From contig NZ_JAESDI010000016.1 of the NCBI RefSeq assembly GCF_019249215.1, positions 1 through 64,000 of the forward strand: a stretch of 64,000 bases of DNA, read 5' to 3'. Both the position numbers and the translations under genes were made by a program. Shown one piece after another: positions 33,924 to 44,106 of this stretch. Source of the DNA: Alteromonas lipotrueae (GTDB lineage Bacteria > Pseudomonadota > Gammaproteobacteria > Enterobacterales > Alteromonadaceae). How positions within the stretch are numbered: position 1 is the first letter of the stretch; the number at the start of each line of letters is the position of its first letter. The notes beneath the pieces were generated by a model that saw nothing but the letters and a program-made list of their open reading frames with translations, had not been told where the DNA came from and made no database searches.

Positions 33924-34640
33924 TTAAAGATCATATTCTTTAATTAACCGTGTTACAAACGCTGGGACTATGTCGGTGGCATTGCCGCTAATAGATTCAT
34001 CGAACAACCAATTATTCGCACTAGGTTCTAAATTCAATTCTACACATTTTGCGCCAGAATCTTTTGCATTAATCACAAACCCAGCGGCAGGATAAACATT
34101 GCCTGAGGTACCGATGGCTACGAAAATATCGGCGTTCGCAATATCTTGCGAAATTTCTTCCATATAAAGGGGCATTTCACCAAACCATACAATGTCTGGT
34201 CGTAAGGTTGTGGTATTGCAACACGCACAAGTAGTTTGGCCGTCGAACGCCGTGTTGCATTCAAACGTTTTATTGGTCGTTACACACCGGCTGGACAGTA
34301 ACTTTCCATGCATGTGCAAAATCTGTTCGCTACCTGCCCGCTCATGCAAGTCGTCCACATTTTGGGTAATTAACGTAAGTTGGCCTTTTAATACCCGTTC
34401 AAGTTGCGCTAGCGCTTCATGAGCTGCATTAGGCATAACGCAGGCGTTGGTGAGTTGTAATCTTCGTTCATTGTAAAATCGATATACAAGCTCAGGGTTA
34501 CGCGCAAAAGCTTCGGGCGTAGCCACGTCTTCCACACTGTGTTCTTCCCATAATCCGTTGTTATCTCGAAATGTTTTTAATCCAGACTCGGCTGAAATTC
34601 CTGCACCAGTTAACACGACAACGCGAGGCGGTGTATTCAT
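33924..34640 (-). CDS. cobB: NAD-dependent protein deacylase (sirtuin)
   Basis: 238 aa. GAGISAESGLKTFRDNNGLW, catalytic QNVDDLHERAG, four zinc Cys in the middle and RPDIVWFGEMP. The Tyr/Arg pair (YRFYNERR) that defines class III sirtuins is present, so desuccinylase activity beside deacetylase activity is likely. Confidence 0.92.
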   Translation of the reverse strand: MNTPPRVVVLTGAGISAESGLKTFRDNNGLWEEHSVEDVATPEAFARNPELVYRFYNERRLQLTNACVMPNAAHEALAQLERVLKGQLTLITQNVDDLHERAGSEQILHMHGKLLSSRCVTTNKTFECNTAFDGQTTCACCNTTTLRPDIVWFGEMPLYMEEISQDIANADIFVAIGTSGNVYPAAGFVINAKDSGAKCVELNLEPSANNWLFDESISGNATDIVPAFVTRLIKEYDL

Positions 34641-34698
34641 AAGCTCAATTCCTTTGAAATATATACACGTAACACGACTACCCTAAATTAAACGAAGG

Positions 34699-35523
34699 TT
34701 AATCTTTCACTACTGGAAAAGTGGCGTTTGCTCCCCACTCAGACCAAGAACCATCGTAAATAGCAACATCATTTGCACCGCACATGAGTGCAGCAACGCC
34801 AATAATACACGCCGTAACTCCTGAACCGCAGGTACAAATAATGGGCTTCGACAAATCAATGTTGGCTTTTGCAAAAACATCTTTTAATTTTTCAATGCCT
34901 AAGAAAAAGCCATTATCTAACAGCGCTGTGAATGGAAGATTGTAAGCGCCGGGCATGTGCCCCGAACGAACCCCAGCACGAGGCTCTTCTACTTGCCCGT
35001 AAAACCGCGCTTCACTTCTGGCGTCGACAAGTTGAGCATCGGTTTTAATCGCTTGAATAACCGCTGAACTATTCACGAACCATTTGCTCTGGGCATTACT
35101 CTCATACTTAAAGTGTGAGGGAATGCGTTGTTCTGATACTGGTAAGTTTTTTTCTTCCCACGCTACTTGGCCGCCATTTAACAATTTTACGTTCTTATGC
35201 CCTATGGCCTTAAGCATCCACCAAACACGGGGGGCGCTGTACATTCCTCGAGTGTCGTAAACCACTAAAGACGAACGTTCGGTCAAACCTTGTCGCCCTA
35301 AGTACAAAGCAAAATCAGATTCGGTTGGCATACTATGAGGAAAACCCGTGGTGTGATCACTGCCCTCGCCGTCTAAGTCTATATCCACAGAGTTTGGCAA
35401 CACCATGGCATCGCGAGAATCAGGCGTTTTGGTAACTGGATCGTCCATAACTGCACGCACTAAAATGATGGGTTCATCTTGCAGTTGCGTGGCAAGCGAT
35501 TGAACATTAACTAACATCGACAT
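34699..35523 (-). CDS. sseA: Rhodanese-type sulfurtransferase
   Basis: 274 aa from the ATG at 35523 (GGAG 8 bases upstream); an upstream ATG at 35565 has no such site. Two rhodanese domains; active loop CGSGVTAC in the C-terminal one, as in 3-mercaptopyruvate sulfurtransferases. Transfers sulfane sulfur to thiols or cyanide. Confidence 0.87.
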   Translation of the reverse strand: MSMLVNVQSLATQLQDEPIILVRAVMDDPVTKTPDSRDAMVLPNSVDIDLDGEGSDHTTGFPHSMPTESDFALYLGRQGLTERSSLVVYDTRGMYSAPRVWWMLKAIGHKNVKLLNGGQVAWEEKNLPVSEQRIPSHFKYESNAQSKWFVNSSAVIQAIKTDAQLVDARSEARFYGQVEEPRAGVRSGHMPGAYNLPFTALLDNGFFLGIEKLKDVFAKANIDLSKPIICTCGSGVTACIIGVAALMCGANDVAIYDGSWSEWGANATFPVVKD

Positions 35524-35601
35524 ACCACCCTCTCCATTGAAATGCCCACGTAACGCTGTGGGCATTACTGGTTTGATTTATTTACGCTTTACACTCTTAA
35601 T

Positions 35602-36096
35602 TTACAAAGCAGCCATTGCTGAATCGTAGTTTGGTTCTTCCGTGGTTTCAGCCACTTGCTCGGTATAAATTACCTTACCGTCGGTATCAATCACAACGAC
35701 TGTTCGTGATAGCAGACCAGTTAGCGGCATAGAGGTGAACGCTACACCGTAGTCGTCGCCAAAGCTTGTACGGAAAGTAGAACCGGTAACAACATTTTCA
35801 ATGCCTTCAGCCCCACAAAAGCGGCCAGCTGCAAACGGTAAGTCAGCAGATACACAAATTACTTGTGTATTGTCTAAACCAGCGGCTTGTTCATTGAATT
35901 TACGCACTGACGTTGCACACGTACCCGTATCGATAGAAGGGAAAATGTTAAGAATAACGCGTTTACCCTTAAGATCAGCGAGGGTTACTTCACCTAAATC
36001 CGCTTTTACTAATGTGAAGTCTGGGGCTTGCTGCCCAACTTCTGGAAGCGAACCTACAGTTGAAACTGAATTACCTTGAAACGTAACTGTTGCCAT
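35602..36096 (-). CDS. tpx: Thiol peroxidase
   Basis: 164 aa from the ATG at 36096 (AAGGAG upstream); the frame extends to 36153 without support. Peroxidatic Cys in [12 protein letters not shown] and resolving Cys in ENVVTG-preceding RFCGAEG. Atypical 2-Cys peroxiredoxin reducing peroxides with thioredoxin. Confidence 0.93.
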   Translation of the reverse strand: MATVTFQGNSVSTVGSLPEVGQQAPDFTLVKADLGEVTLADLKGKRVILNIFPSIDTGTCATSVRKFNEQAAGLDNTQVICVSADLPFAAGRFCGAEGIENVVTGSTFRTSFGDDYGVAFTSMPLTGLLSRTVVVIDTDGKVIYTEQVAETTEEPNYDSAMAAL

Positions 36097-36161
36097 GTTT
36101 TTCTCCTTGGGTTTTGATTGCTTAACCTTATAGTTAAGCGCGAATGCACGCAAGACAAGGG

Positions 36162-36869
36162 TTACTTAACTTGCGCCTTTGCAAATTCAATTTTGTGACT
36201 TAAATGGGGCTTCCCTTTCAAGTATTGATGTCGAAAAATACTGAAATATTTAGCAAGCGCCGTAGCCGCTTCAACCTCACCGGCCAAATCTAACACGTTT
36301 ATTCCCACCTCTGCAGTGCAATGCTGGAATTCTCGTGTAGATTCACGCAACAAGTAATTCGATGATATTTCAGGGGATACACCCAGCACCGGAAAGTTAT
36401 CAAGGTAAGGGCTTTTACCAAACATCTTTCGCGCTTCACGCCACGTGCCGTCTAAAAAAATAAACAACGGAATTTTATCTGTTTTATCTTCAGGCTTGGC
36501 TATGCAGCGCGCTGGCTCAGCATACTCGTGAGGAAATATGATAATGGGTTGGTATTTAGGGTTGCTTAGTAACGCCAGTAAATCCGGATCGGGCTCTGTT
36601 CTGTGCCACACAAACGCGTAATTTTCAGCTACCACATCCGCAATTAATCGGCCTGTGTTGGTGGGCTTGTAGTATTCGCCCTTGTACATGATGAATAACA
36701 CCGCACAGGATGCTTGTGGTTCTGGCTTATCGGCACAAATACACGCGTTTACAGGCAGCAAACAAATGTCGCAACGGATAACTTTACTACCCCGCGCGTT
36801 GAATGCTCGCTTTGCTCGTTTGAGCTCAGACGTTCTAAGCGCCAGAATGGAATTAATATGTGGAAGCAC
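36162..36869 (-). CDS. tapT: DTW-domain tRNA aminocarboxypropyltransferase
   Basis: 235 aa. N-terminal zinc-type Cys ([14 protein letters not shown]), then the DTW-family motif [14 protein letters not shown]. coli YfiP (TapT) makes acp3U47 in tRNAs; this has the same build. Upstream of tpx on the same strand. Confidence 0.8.
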   Translation of the reverse strand: MLPHINSILALRTSELKRAKRAFNARGSKVIRCDICLLPVNACICADKPEPQASCAVLFIMYKGEYYKPTNTGRLIADVVAENYAFVWHRTEPDPDLLALLSNPKYQPIIIFPHEYAEPARCIAKPEDKTDKIPLFIFLDGTWREARKMFGKSPYLDNFPVLGVSPEISSNYLLRESTREFQHCTAEVGINVLDLAGEVEAATALAKYFSIFRHQYLKGKPHLSHKIEFAKAQVK

Positions 36870-37178
36870 GCGGTAAACTCAATCAGATTAGAGCGATATG
36901 GTAGCACAGAGCTATCTTGCTTATTCCTCTTATAACGCGAAAAGCCTATAACTCATATTGCCACTTCATCATTATCTAAGCCTCTAAACAAAGTTCCTAA
37001 TATTTTGGAATAAATAATTTCTCCTAAAACAATTCACAAAACAGCACATTATGCTGCCAGAAGGTTAACAGAAGGTTGGTAAATTGTGATGAGCCTATGG
37101 TTATTGTGAATTTGTAATATTTTAACGAATGCTGTGTACAAGTTTTCCATAACCTAAATAAAATTTTGGAGAATTGAA
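36870..37178. other. Intergenic region before the DUF2589 operon
   Basis: 309 bases, AT-rich, divergent. Holds the small dyad CAGCACATTATGCTG (37042-37056), a tandem AGAAGGTT, a -10-like TAATAT (37115-37120) and a GGAG ribosome site for 37179. Probable promoter region of the operon. Confidence 0.45.
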
Positions 37179-38318
37179 ATGGCTATAGATGTCACCCCCA
37201 ACACCGTTGCGACTAACGCGCTTCAAGCGCTGGATTTTAGTTCGTTGATAGGTGGACCAATGGACGCAATAATCAAAGCTCAAGCTCTGGCAGCAAAAAC
37301 TACCTATGAGTTTATAAATGAAGTCTGTTTAACTATTGACCCCGATACGAACGAAAAAAAGCCAGTGAACGTTGTATTTACCTATAACAATAACGGCCAG
37401 GAAGCCACATTAACGGTTCCTTTACTTGTTATTTTAACAATTCCTAGCATTGAAGTTTCAGAGTTTACGATTGATTTCATCGCAAACATATCTGCTGGTT
37501 CGTCATCTACTGAAGAAACTAGCTCAGACACTGAACTGGGTGTTGATGCATCAGCAGAAGCATCACTGGGTATAGGTCCGTTTAGTATTAAAGTCAAAGC
37601 AGAAGCCAACTACTCATCTAAACAGCATTCTAAAGCCGCACAAGAATCAAAATACTCCGTTGAGTATACGATGAATGTAAATGTAAAAGGTGGCCAATCT
37701 GGTATGCCTACGGGTCTACAAACAGTGCTTAATATCCTACAAGGCAGTGCAACAACGGTTGGAGTAGATGAGCAGGTATTAATATCCCCTGCAAATTTAA
37801 ATATCGACAGAACGCAAAGTGGCACTATCCAAGTCACTATGACCGATACCCAAGGTCGTAATGTCAAATCAGGTAAAGTTACCATTACTCCTGTGGGTGA
37901 AAATCCTTTCGCGTCCATTACATTAATCAAAGGTAATGAAGAAGAGGATTTACAAACCGAAGTAAATAATTTGGTAAGTGGTAAAAGACTGAATGTAACC
38001 AAGGATTTGATAAAAGCATACAGACGCAGAGATACAGGGCCTGAGATTAATGATGCTGCTGCGGTCACAGGTTACACCAACAGGAAAGGCGTGGTTCAGT
38101 TCCTTGTTACCTTGGCCGAAAACGCGGTTGATTCCCAGGGAAAAATGAAAATAGAAGCCATGGTACCTATCGCAAATTCTGACAAGACAGAGCAAGAGAT
38201 AATTGATTACACATACACTGTGGTCACAAACACTGATCCTGTCGTTGATCCTGACGTTGAGGTAAAAGATGACTCACCTCAAGCGGTAAAAAATAGTCCG
38301 AAGGGAAAAGCTAAATGA
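37179..38318 (+). CDS. DUF2589-family protein with Ig-like C-terminal part
   Basis: 379 aa. N-terminal half matches the DUF2589 pattern: LDFSSLIGGPMDAIIKAQ, 'AAKTTYEFINEV', TVPLLVILTIPSIEVSEFTI. A Ser/Glu/Lys-rich middle follows, then a beta-rich, Ig-like region (about 205-360; 'DTQGRNVKSGKVTITP', 'TNRKGVVQFLVTL'). No signal peptide. First gene of four. Family has no known role; the added Ig-like part suggests self-assembly or surface binding. Confidence 0.72.
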   Translation: MAIDVTPNTVATNALQALDFSSLIGGPMDAIIKAQALAAKTTYEFINEVCLTIDPDTNEKKPVNVVFTYNNNGQEATLTVPLLVILTIPSIEVSEFTIDFIANISAGSSSTEETSSDTELGVDASAEASLGIGPFSIKVKAEANYSSKQHSKAAQESKYSVEYTMNVNVKGGQSGMPTGLQTVLNILQGSATTVGVDEQVLISPANLNIDRTQSGTIQVTMTDTQGRNVKSGKVTITPVGENPFASITLIKGNEEEDLQTEVNNLVSGKRLNVTKDLIKAYRRRDTGPEINDAAAVTGYTNRKGVVQFLVTLAENAVDSQGKMKIEAMVPIANSDKTEQEIIDYTYTVVTNTDPVVDPDVEVKDDSPQAVKNSPKGKAK

Positions 38319-38385
38319 TTGAGCTACGGTGAAATATTAAAAAGTTAATTAAGTTTAATTTCCTACTTACTAGGGGGGAGCAATT

Positions 38386-39063
38386 ATGTCGGACATTTTG
38401 GAGTCAGTTCTATCGTCTATATTGATAGATATGATCAACGCCCAAAACCAAGCTAATATTCGTTCGGCAGATATTGCCGAAAGCTATGTTGGATTGAATC
38501 GTAAACATGAACTACTACAGTACTTTGATGTACCCACAGCGAATATAAAATCTTTTGACTTCGAGCTCAAATTTGCGCTTGAACAAACAGACGCAGTCAT
38601 TGGTGAAGGTATGAGCAAAGCACTGAGTGACTTAATTCATTCTGAGTTACAGGCGTTTATTCAATCGTCATTACAACATCACCAACTTCCAAATGAAGAC
38701 GCCGATGCATTAAAAGCATTCATTTCATCAATTTGGAAGCGTGATAAGACAGTCCCCCCTACTTCTTTAAAATTTCAAAGTAACAAAAAGTTAATTGACG
38801 ATATTCAACAGTTTATTAAGTCGCTAAAACAATTAGTTCATGATTTTGGCGAGTCGAAACCGCTAATAGAAGAAAATGAATCTAATTCAGGTCTTAAAGC
38901 GTTGCTTACTATCAATGACCTTAATTCGTATAACAATGACATTCTCTGCTCTATTAACGTGAAAGCAGAAGTCGTCGGTATGAAAGCAGGATATGCAGAT
39001 AAAAAAGGAGCTGAGGGCGCTGACGAAAATTTAAAACGAAAAATATTCTTAGCAGGAACCTAG
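38386..39063 (+). CDS. Hypothetical partner of DUF2589 proteins
   Basis: 225 aa, strong GGGGGGAG ribosome site. Helical start (residues about 1-35), then NIKSFDFELKFALEQ, which mirrors the 'IEVSEFTIDF' strand pattern of the neighbouring DUF2589 protein, a long helical part and a late beta segment (CSINVKAEVVGM). Probably a distant member of the same family; ends one base before the next start. Confidence 0.55.
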   Translation: MSDILESVLSSILIDMINAQNQANIRSADIAESYVGLNRKHELLQYFDVPTANIKSFDFELKFALEQTDAVIGEGMSKALSDLIHSELQAFIQSSLQHHQLPNEDADALKAFISSIWKRDKTVPPTSLKFQSNKKLIDDIQQFIKSLKQLVHDFGESKPLIEENESNSGLKALLTINDLNSYNNDILCSINVKAEVVGMKAGYADKKGAEGADENLKRKIFLAGT

Positions 39064-39064
39064 T

Positions 39065-40015
39065 ATGAATAATTCTACCGAAAAGACGGTTATGTCGAAT
39101 CTTTTCACTTTTGAGAAATTAGTTGAATTTCCATTAACATCGATTATTGAGTCGAGTGCAAACGGAAACAATACAACGCTAAATTTCTTGAATGAATATT
39201 GTTTCACAAACAAAAATGGAAAACGCGAAGCGGTTAAATTTATCTTTTACTACGATTATGTAAAAGGTGGAGCAGCTCAAACTATGAGGGTTGAAATACC
39301 CATCATATCCTTGATCACGATGCCGTATTACACCATTAACTCAGCCCAATTCGAAATGGGTATTAACATTCTAAGTTGGGTCGATGTATCGAGCGAGACT
39401 TGGGAGCAAACGGATGAAAGTACAAGCGATAAAAAATTGTTAGCTATGTTAGGTCCATATGAATCTTCGTCACCTAAAGGACCCCCTCAGTCTGCTGAAA
39501 CAGCGCAGTACAGTAAAGTTAATACAAACATGAAGGTGAAAATGGACGTCGTTTCGTCAGATTTGCCGTCAGGAATATTACAACTACTGAATGTTTCTAG
39601 CCAAGGCGTCGAAGGACATGTTGCTTATGACTTAAAAATCAGCCCGAACACTTCCAGGTTACTAATGGATAAGGAGGCAGTACAACTGACGTTAACATTA
39701 ATGAAAAATAACGATGAGTTTAATGACAGCTTAGCTGAAAGTGATGACATTGATTTAGTGCCACTAACGGTAACGTTAATTCCAAATGATAAAGTGGAAT
39801 TAGAAAAAGCTTTCGGCAAGTATATCACCGTTGACAGCGGAGACATCGTTGGAAGTAGTTCTATAGAACAAGTGCAAGTTCTCACAAACACGAGTGGAGA
39901 AATAAAAGTTACGTTTCACCCTACCCTAAACGAAGCAGCGAACGGATTTATAAATGTATCGAGCCCTTTAACATCTACTATTAAAATTTACTTTAGGATA
40001 ATAAATCATGATTAA
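39065..40015 (+). CDS. Second DUF2589-like protein
   Basis: 316 aa. FTFEKLVEFPLTSIIESS, 'TTLNFLNEYCF', 'MRVEIPIISLITMPYYTINS' and 'QFEMGINI' line up with the equivalent parts of the first gene (LDFSSLIGGPM, TTYEFINEVC, LTVPLLVILTIPS, FTIDFIANI). The C-terminal half is again beta-rich and ends in an Ig-like strand pattern. So the operon encodes two diverged copies plus a third related protein. Overlaps the next gene by eight bases. Confidence 0.6.
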   Translation: MNNSTEKTVMSNLFTFEKLVEFPLTSIIESSANGNNTTLNFLNEYCFTNKNGKREAVKFIFYYDYVKGGAAQTMRVEIPIISLITMPYYTINSAQFEMGINILSWVDVSSETWEQTDESTSDKKLLAMLGPYESSSPKGPPQSAETAQYSKVNTNMKVKMDVVSSDLPSGILQLLNVSSQGVEGHVAYDLKISPNTSRLLMDKEAVQLTLTLMKNNDEFNDSLAESDDIDLVPLTVTLIPNDKVELEKAFGKYITVDSGDIVGSSSIEQVQVLTNTSGEIKVTFHPTLNEAANGFINVSSPLTSTIKIYFRIINHD

Positions 40016-40256
40016 TACTCAAAATACAGCACCCGGCATACCCTGTCCCACAGAATCCTGTGACCATAAAATAAAGGTTTCCTTGGAAGACCTACTTTTT
40101 CAGAAAGTAGTAAAATGTCCCCACTGCCTAGTGGAGCTAACGATGAATAGGGAAGCGTCTAAAGAAACGATATCTGCCATGGCAGAGCTACACAATGCGT
40201 TGGAAAATGCTGAATCGGCCAAAACATTTACGGGTAATTCAGTACGCTACCCTTAG
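40008..40256 (+). CDS. Small zinc-ribbon protein of the DUF2589 operon
   Basis: 82 aa. CPTESCDHK and CPHCLVEL form a C-x5-C ... C-x2-C zinc-ribbon-like pair. Short, soluble, coupled to the preceding gene. Could act as an assembly or nucleic-acid partner; unknown. Confidence 0.6.
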   Translation: MINTQNTAPGIPCPTESCDHKIKVSLEDLLFQKVVKCPHCLVELTMNREASKETISAMAELHNALENAESAKTFTGNSVRYP

Positions 40257-40413
40257 ATTAAATGAGTCATTTTCGGGTTTTTCTGAAAACACTATTTTAG
40301 ACGCAAGAACCGTGCATTAATGTCAGTGTGTAATAATTTGTCGAGTTAGGTAATACCGAAAAATGATTTAGAGACAAAGCTGAAAATTCTTTGGGATTAA
40401 ACTCTTAAAGAAA

Positions 40414-40500
40414 TGGTGCCCGGGGCCGGACTTGAACCGGCACGTCATTACTGACGAGGGATTTTAAATCCCTTGTGTCTACCAATTTCACCACCCGGGC
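40414..40500 (-). tRNA. tRNA-Leu (UAA)
   Basis: 87 bases with encoded CCA, acceptor GCCCGGG paired with CCCGGGC, long variable arm, anticodon loop TTTAAAA giving TAA. Follows pgsA and two further tRNAs on the same strand, the Gly-Cys-Leu order also seen in E. coli. Confidence 0.95.
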
Positions 40501-40562
40501 ATCGGGGTAACCTTTCGGTTGGGGTGTCAGGCGTAGAAACCTGTTATCGCATTAAAGCATTA

Positions 40563-40636
40563 TGGAGGCGGAACCCGGAGTCGAACCGAGATCCACGGAT
40601 TTGCAATCCGCTGCATAGCCATTCTGCCATTCCGCC
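40563..40636 (-). tRNA. tRNA-Cys (GCA)
   Basis: 74 bases with encoded CCA, acceptor GGCGGAA, anticodon stem CGGATTGCAAATCCG giving GCA. Confidence 0.95.
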
Positions 40637-40650
40637 GTAATACTAGACTT

Positions 40651-40726
<76 letters not shown>

Positions 40727-40877
40727 ATTTAAAGTCTTACATTTCGTTTCGTTGTTGCCGTCTCGAAATGTGCGGTGAATTCTACCTGTAACGCTGAAAG
40801 TGTCAATACGAAAAACAAGGAAATATGCATTTTTGTGATCGTTTGCTACATTTTTATTCACATTGCTCAATAGACGA

Positions 40878-41456
40878 TCAAATATTATCTTTTAAGCCCG
40901 CACTTAGGTGTGGCCATGCAGCACGTGAGTAAATAATCATTGACCAAATTGACAGCACTGCGGCGATATAAAGTAAAATATGTCCTAGGGTTACCCAATA
41001 AAGTGGAATGCCCATAAACGATTCAAGGCCAGATAATAATCCAATAATGGCTAACATTTGCGCAGTCGTTTTTGCTTTGCCAATAAATGATACTTTTACC
41101 GCTTCCCTCACACCATTTTGTCCCATCCACTCTCTAAGCGCTGAAACGTAAATTTCTCGCACTAGTAGTGCAATGGCTGGAATGGTTATCCATAAACTAG
41201 CATAGCTGTGAGTAATCATTAGCAGTGCCGCCCCAACAATGAGCTTATCGGCAACAGGATCTAGGAAAGCACCAAAAGGTGTAGATTGTTCAAGTTTTCG
41301 GGCTAGGTAACCATCGAACCAATCGGTAATAGCTGCAAGCCAAAAAATAAATGCACCGGCTTCGTGGGCCCAACGCCAATCAAGAAAATAAACACCAACA
41401 AACACAGGAATAAGGATCACTCTGAATAGAGTAATTAAATTTGGAACCGTCCACAT
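40878..41456 (-). CDS. pgsA: Phosphatidylglycerophosphate synthase
   Basis: 192 aa, about five helices, with the CDP-alcohol phosphatidyltransferase motif DWFDGYLARKLEQSTPFGAF followed by LDPVADK (D-G-x2-A-R-x8-G-x3-D-x3-D). Joins CDP-diacylglycerol and glycerol-3-phosphate. Third gene of uvrY-uvrC-pgsA. Confidence 0.94.
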   Translation of the reverse strand: MWTVPNLITLFRVILIPVFVGVYFLDWRWAHEAGAFIFWLAAITDWFDGYLARKLEQSTPFGAFLDPVADKLIVGAALLMITHSYASLWITIPAIALLVREIYVSALREWMGQNGVREAVKVSFIGKAKTTAQMLAIIGLLSGLESFMGIPLYWVTLGHILLYIAAVLSIWSMIIYSRAAWPHLSAGLKDNI

Positions 41457-41570
41457 AAATACATCTCAAAATTTTCGCCTATTATAGGCAGGTTTAGCGC
41501 AGCTTTTTTTAAGCCTTCAATTTTTAACAGATTACCGCAATTTACGTATTAATGCGCGTATTGGATGAGA

Positions 41571-43388
41571 TTAAAGATGAAGATGATCGTATATGGTGTC
41601 AGCTAACTCTTTGCTAATACCTGGTACGCTAGCAATTTCATCCTTACTGGCCTTTTTAAGCCCTTGCAGCCCACCCATATATTTCAACAGTGTTTGGCGA
41701 CGTTTAGCCCCTACTCCAGGTATGGTTTCTAAACTTGATGTGGTTTTAACCTTTTGACGGCGGTTTCTGTGCCCAGTAATTGCAAAGCGGTGAGATTCAT
41801 CTCTAATATGCTGAATAAGATGCAATGCGGGTGAGTGGCTGTCCATAGGCACGGTGTCGTGGCTATCGGCCAATATAATAGTTTCTAAACCCGGTTTGCG
41901 GGTTGTGCCTTTCGCTACACCCAATAACATTGGCTTTTTATCATGAGGCCAATCTTTAAAGAAAGATTCAGCCTGAGACAACTGCCCTTTACCGCCATCG
42001 ATAAGCAGCAAATCAGGGATCTTTTGTACTTCTTTAACTGATTTATACCGTCGCTTGAGGGCTTGAGCCATGGCGGCGTAATCATCACCAGGCGTAATGC
42101 CTTCAATGTTATAGCGGCGGTAATCGCTTTTAAGTGGGCCTTCACGATTAAACACCACGCAAGATGCTACGGTTTGTTCGCCTGAGGTGTGGCTTATGTC
42201 GAAACATTCCATACGCTGCAATGGCGCCTCTAATTCAAGCGCTGTTTCTAAATCGAGATAACGGGCAAATACAGACTTTTGTTCGCCGTACTGGGCCTCT
42301 AGTGCGGTTTCAGCATTGGCTTGTGCCAATTCTAGGTAGCGACGTTTCTCTTCACGTGCACCTTTAAAGAAATTCACACGGTATCCGGCTTCACTGCTAA
42401 GCAAATCGGCAATCGCTTGCTCATCAGACAGCGCACTAGCAAATACCATTTGCTTAGGAATAAGTTTGTTACCCGCTAAATAAAACTGCAAAAAAAAGGA
42501 TTCAAATATTTCTTGTTCATCAGCCGTGTTCGGCACCTTTGGAAAAAACGCTTTGCTGCCTAAAAGTTGGCTGTCACGAATAAACATCACCTGAATACAC
42601 GCCATATTGCCTTTCACCGCAAAGCCAAATATGTCCATTTCATCTTGGGTACCGGCTACCCATTGGCGCTCTTGTACTTTGCGAAGTGTATTAATTTGGT
42701 CGCGATAACGCGCGGCAGCTTCAAAGTTTAGCGCTTCGCTGGCTTTTTCCATTTTATCGACCAAGGTACCAATGACTTGTTGGTTTTTACCTTTTAGGAA
42801 TAGCCTAGCAAGGTCTATTTGCTCGTTATATTCTTCGTCGCTTACATAACCTTCAACACAAGGCGCACTGCAACGCTGCATTTGGTACTGCAAACAAGGG
42901 CGACTTCTTGCGCGATAGTAACTGTCTTCACACTGGCGTACAGGAAAAATACGCTGCATAGAACGCAAACTTTCACGAACGGCACCCGCACTAGGATAAG
43001 GGCCAAAATATTCGCCCTTTTTCTTTTGCGGGCCACGGTGAAACGATAAACGTGGGTGCTGGTGGTCAGATAGGAATATAAAAGGGTAGGATTTATCGTC
43101 ACGCATGACCACGTTGTAACGTGGCTTGTACTTCTTGATGAAGTTATTTTCTAGCAAAAACGCTTCTGTTTCACTATTTACAACGGTGACATCCATATTG
43201 GCAATTTGCATTACCAATGAGCGTGTTTTTGCATTATCGACATTCATCCGAAAATAGCTAGAAACACGCTTTTTAAGGTTTTTTGCTTTACCTACATAAA
43301 TGACGTCTTCCTGAGCGTTATACATTCTGTATACGCCCGGTTGAGAAGTTAAATTTTTGAGAAACGCTGCGGAATCAAATGCAGACAT
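41571..43388 (-). CDS. uvrC: Excinuclease ABC subunit C
   Basis: 605 aa. GIY-YIG domain (QPGVYRMY, VIYVGKAKNLKKR), UVR motif region, the C-terminal RNase H-like nuclease (ECFDISHTSGEQTVAS, LLIDGGKGQL) and tandem HhH (IPGVGAKRRQTLL, VPGISKELADTI). Makes both incisions in nucleotide excision repair. Confidence 0.95.
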   Translation of the reverse strand: MSAFDSAAFLKNLTSQPGVYRMYNAQEDVIYVGKAKNLKKRVSSYFRMNVDNAKTRSLVMQIANMDVTVVNSETEAFLLENNFIKKYKPRYNVVMRDDKSYPFIFLSDHQHPRLSFHRGPQKKKGEYFGPYPSAGAVRESLRSMQRIFPVRQCEDSYYRARSRPCLQYQMQRCSAPCVEGYVSDEEYNEQIDLARLFLKGKNQQVIGTLVDKMEKASEALNFEAAARYRDQINTLRKVQERQWVAGTQDEMDIFGFAVKGNMACIQVMFIRDSQLLGSKAFFPKVPNTADEQEIFESFFLQFYLAGNKLIPKQMVFASALSDEQAIADLLSSEAGYRVNFFKGAREEKRRYLELAQANAETALEAQYGEQKSVFARYLDLETALELEAPLQRMECFDISHTSGEQTVASCVVFNREGPLKSDYRRYNIEGITPGDDYAAMAQALKRRYKSVKEVQKIPDLLLIDGGKGQLSQAESFFKDWPHDKKPMLLGVAKGTTRKPGLETIILADSHDTVPMDSHSPALHLIQHIRDESHRFAITGHRNRRQKVKTTSSLETIPGVGAKRRQTLLKYMGGLQGLKKASKDEIASVPGISKELADTIYDHLHL

Positions 43389-43394
43389 GCTGGG

Positions 43395-44039
43395 CTAAAG
43401 CAAATTCGAATCGATGAGTTTGTGGCGAAGCGCTAAGTGGGTTAATTCCACATCAGTGGTTACGCCTAACTTTTCAAACATACGATAACGGTATGTATTG
43501 ACAGTTTTCGCGTTAATGCTTAACTCATTGGCAATGTCAGGTACGCGTTTGCCCTTGGTGAGGCGAAGCGCAATACTTAACTCTCTATCTGATAAATCAT
43601 TAAACGGGTTGTCTGAATTCGGGGAAAGCTTATCGATGGCGATACTGTTCGCTACTTCACTATCGATATACTTTTGCCCAGCAACGACTTTATGAATGGC
43701 TCGAATAACTTCTTCAGGTTCAGCATCTTTCGTTAAGAAACCAAACGCGCCAGCATTCATAACCTGCATCGGAATGGGGCTTTCTTTGTGCATAGACAAA
43801 CAAATCACGCGAGTGTTCTCAGACATTCGCACAATGCGTTTAGTTGCTTCTAGCCCGCCAATACCGGGCATATTTACGTCCATGAGTACCACATCTGGGG
43901 CATTTTTTCGACATAACTGTACGGCATCTTCGCCATTTTTAGCTTCAGCTATGATTGAAAAATCTACGACATCTTCCAGAATTCGGCGGATCCCTCTTCT
44001 GACCAAATCATGGTCATCTGCTAGGATAATTTTTATCAC
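43395..44039 (-). CDS. uvrY: Response regulator GacA/UvrY
   Basis: 214 aa. Receiver domain with ADDHDLVRRG, phospho-Asp in VLMDVNMPGIGG and K in FLTKDAEPEEV; LuxR-type HTH at the end (LSIALRLTKGKRVPDIANEL). Controls Csr-type small RNAs with BarA. Adjacent to uvrC as in E. coli. Confidence 0.92.
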   Translation of the reverse strand: MIKIILADDHDLVRRGIRRILEDVVDFSIIAEAKNGEDAVQLCRKNAPDVVLMDVNMPGIGGLEATKRIVRMSENTRVICLSMHKESPIPMQVMNAGAFGFLTKDAEPEEVIRAIHKVVAGQKYIDSEVANSIAIDKLSPNSDNPFNDLSDRELSIALRLTKGKRVPDIANELSINAKTVNTYRYRMFEKLGVTTDVELTHLALRHKLIDSNLL

Positions 44040-44106
44040 AAGTATCTCACTGACTACGGTTTACTTTCGAACAAAAAAGATCCGTAACCGTGGTGGTTTC
44101 CACCAG

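Noticed and set aside
37179..40256. DUF2589 operon as encapsulin, tail or secretion genes
   Set aside because: No HK97-like, tail-tube, sheath or secretion ATPase motif is visible; only the DUF2589 pattern and Ig-like parts can be supported.
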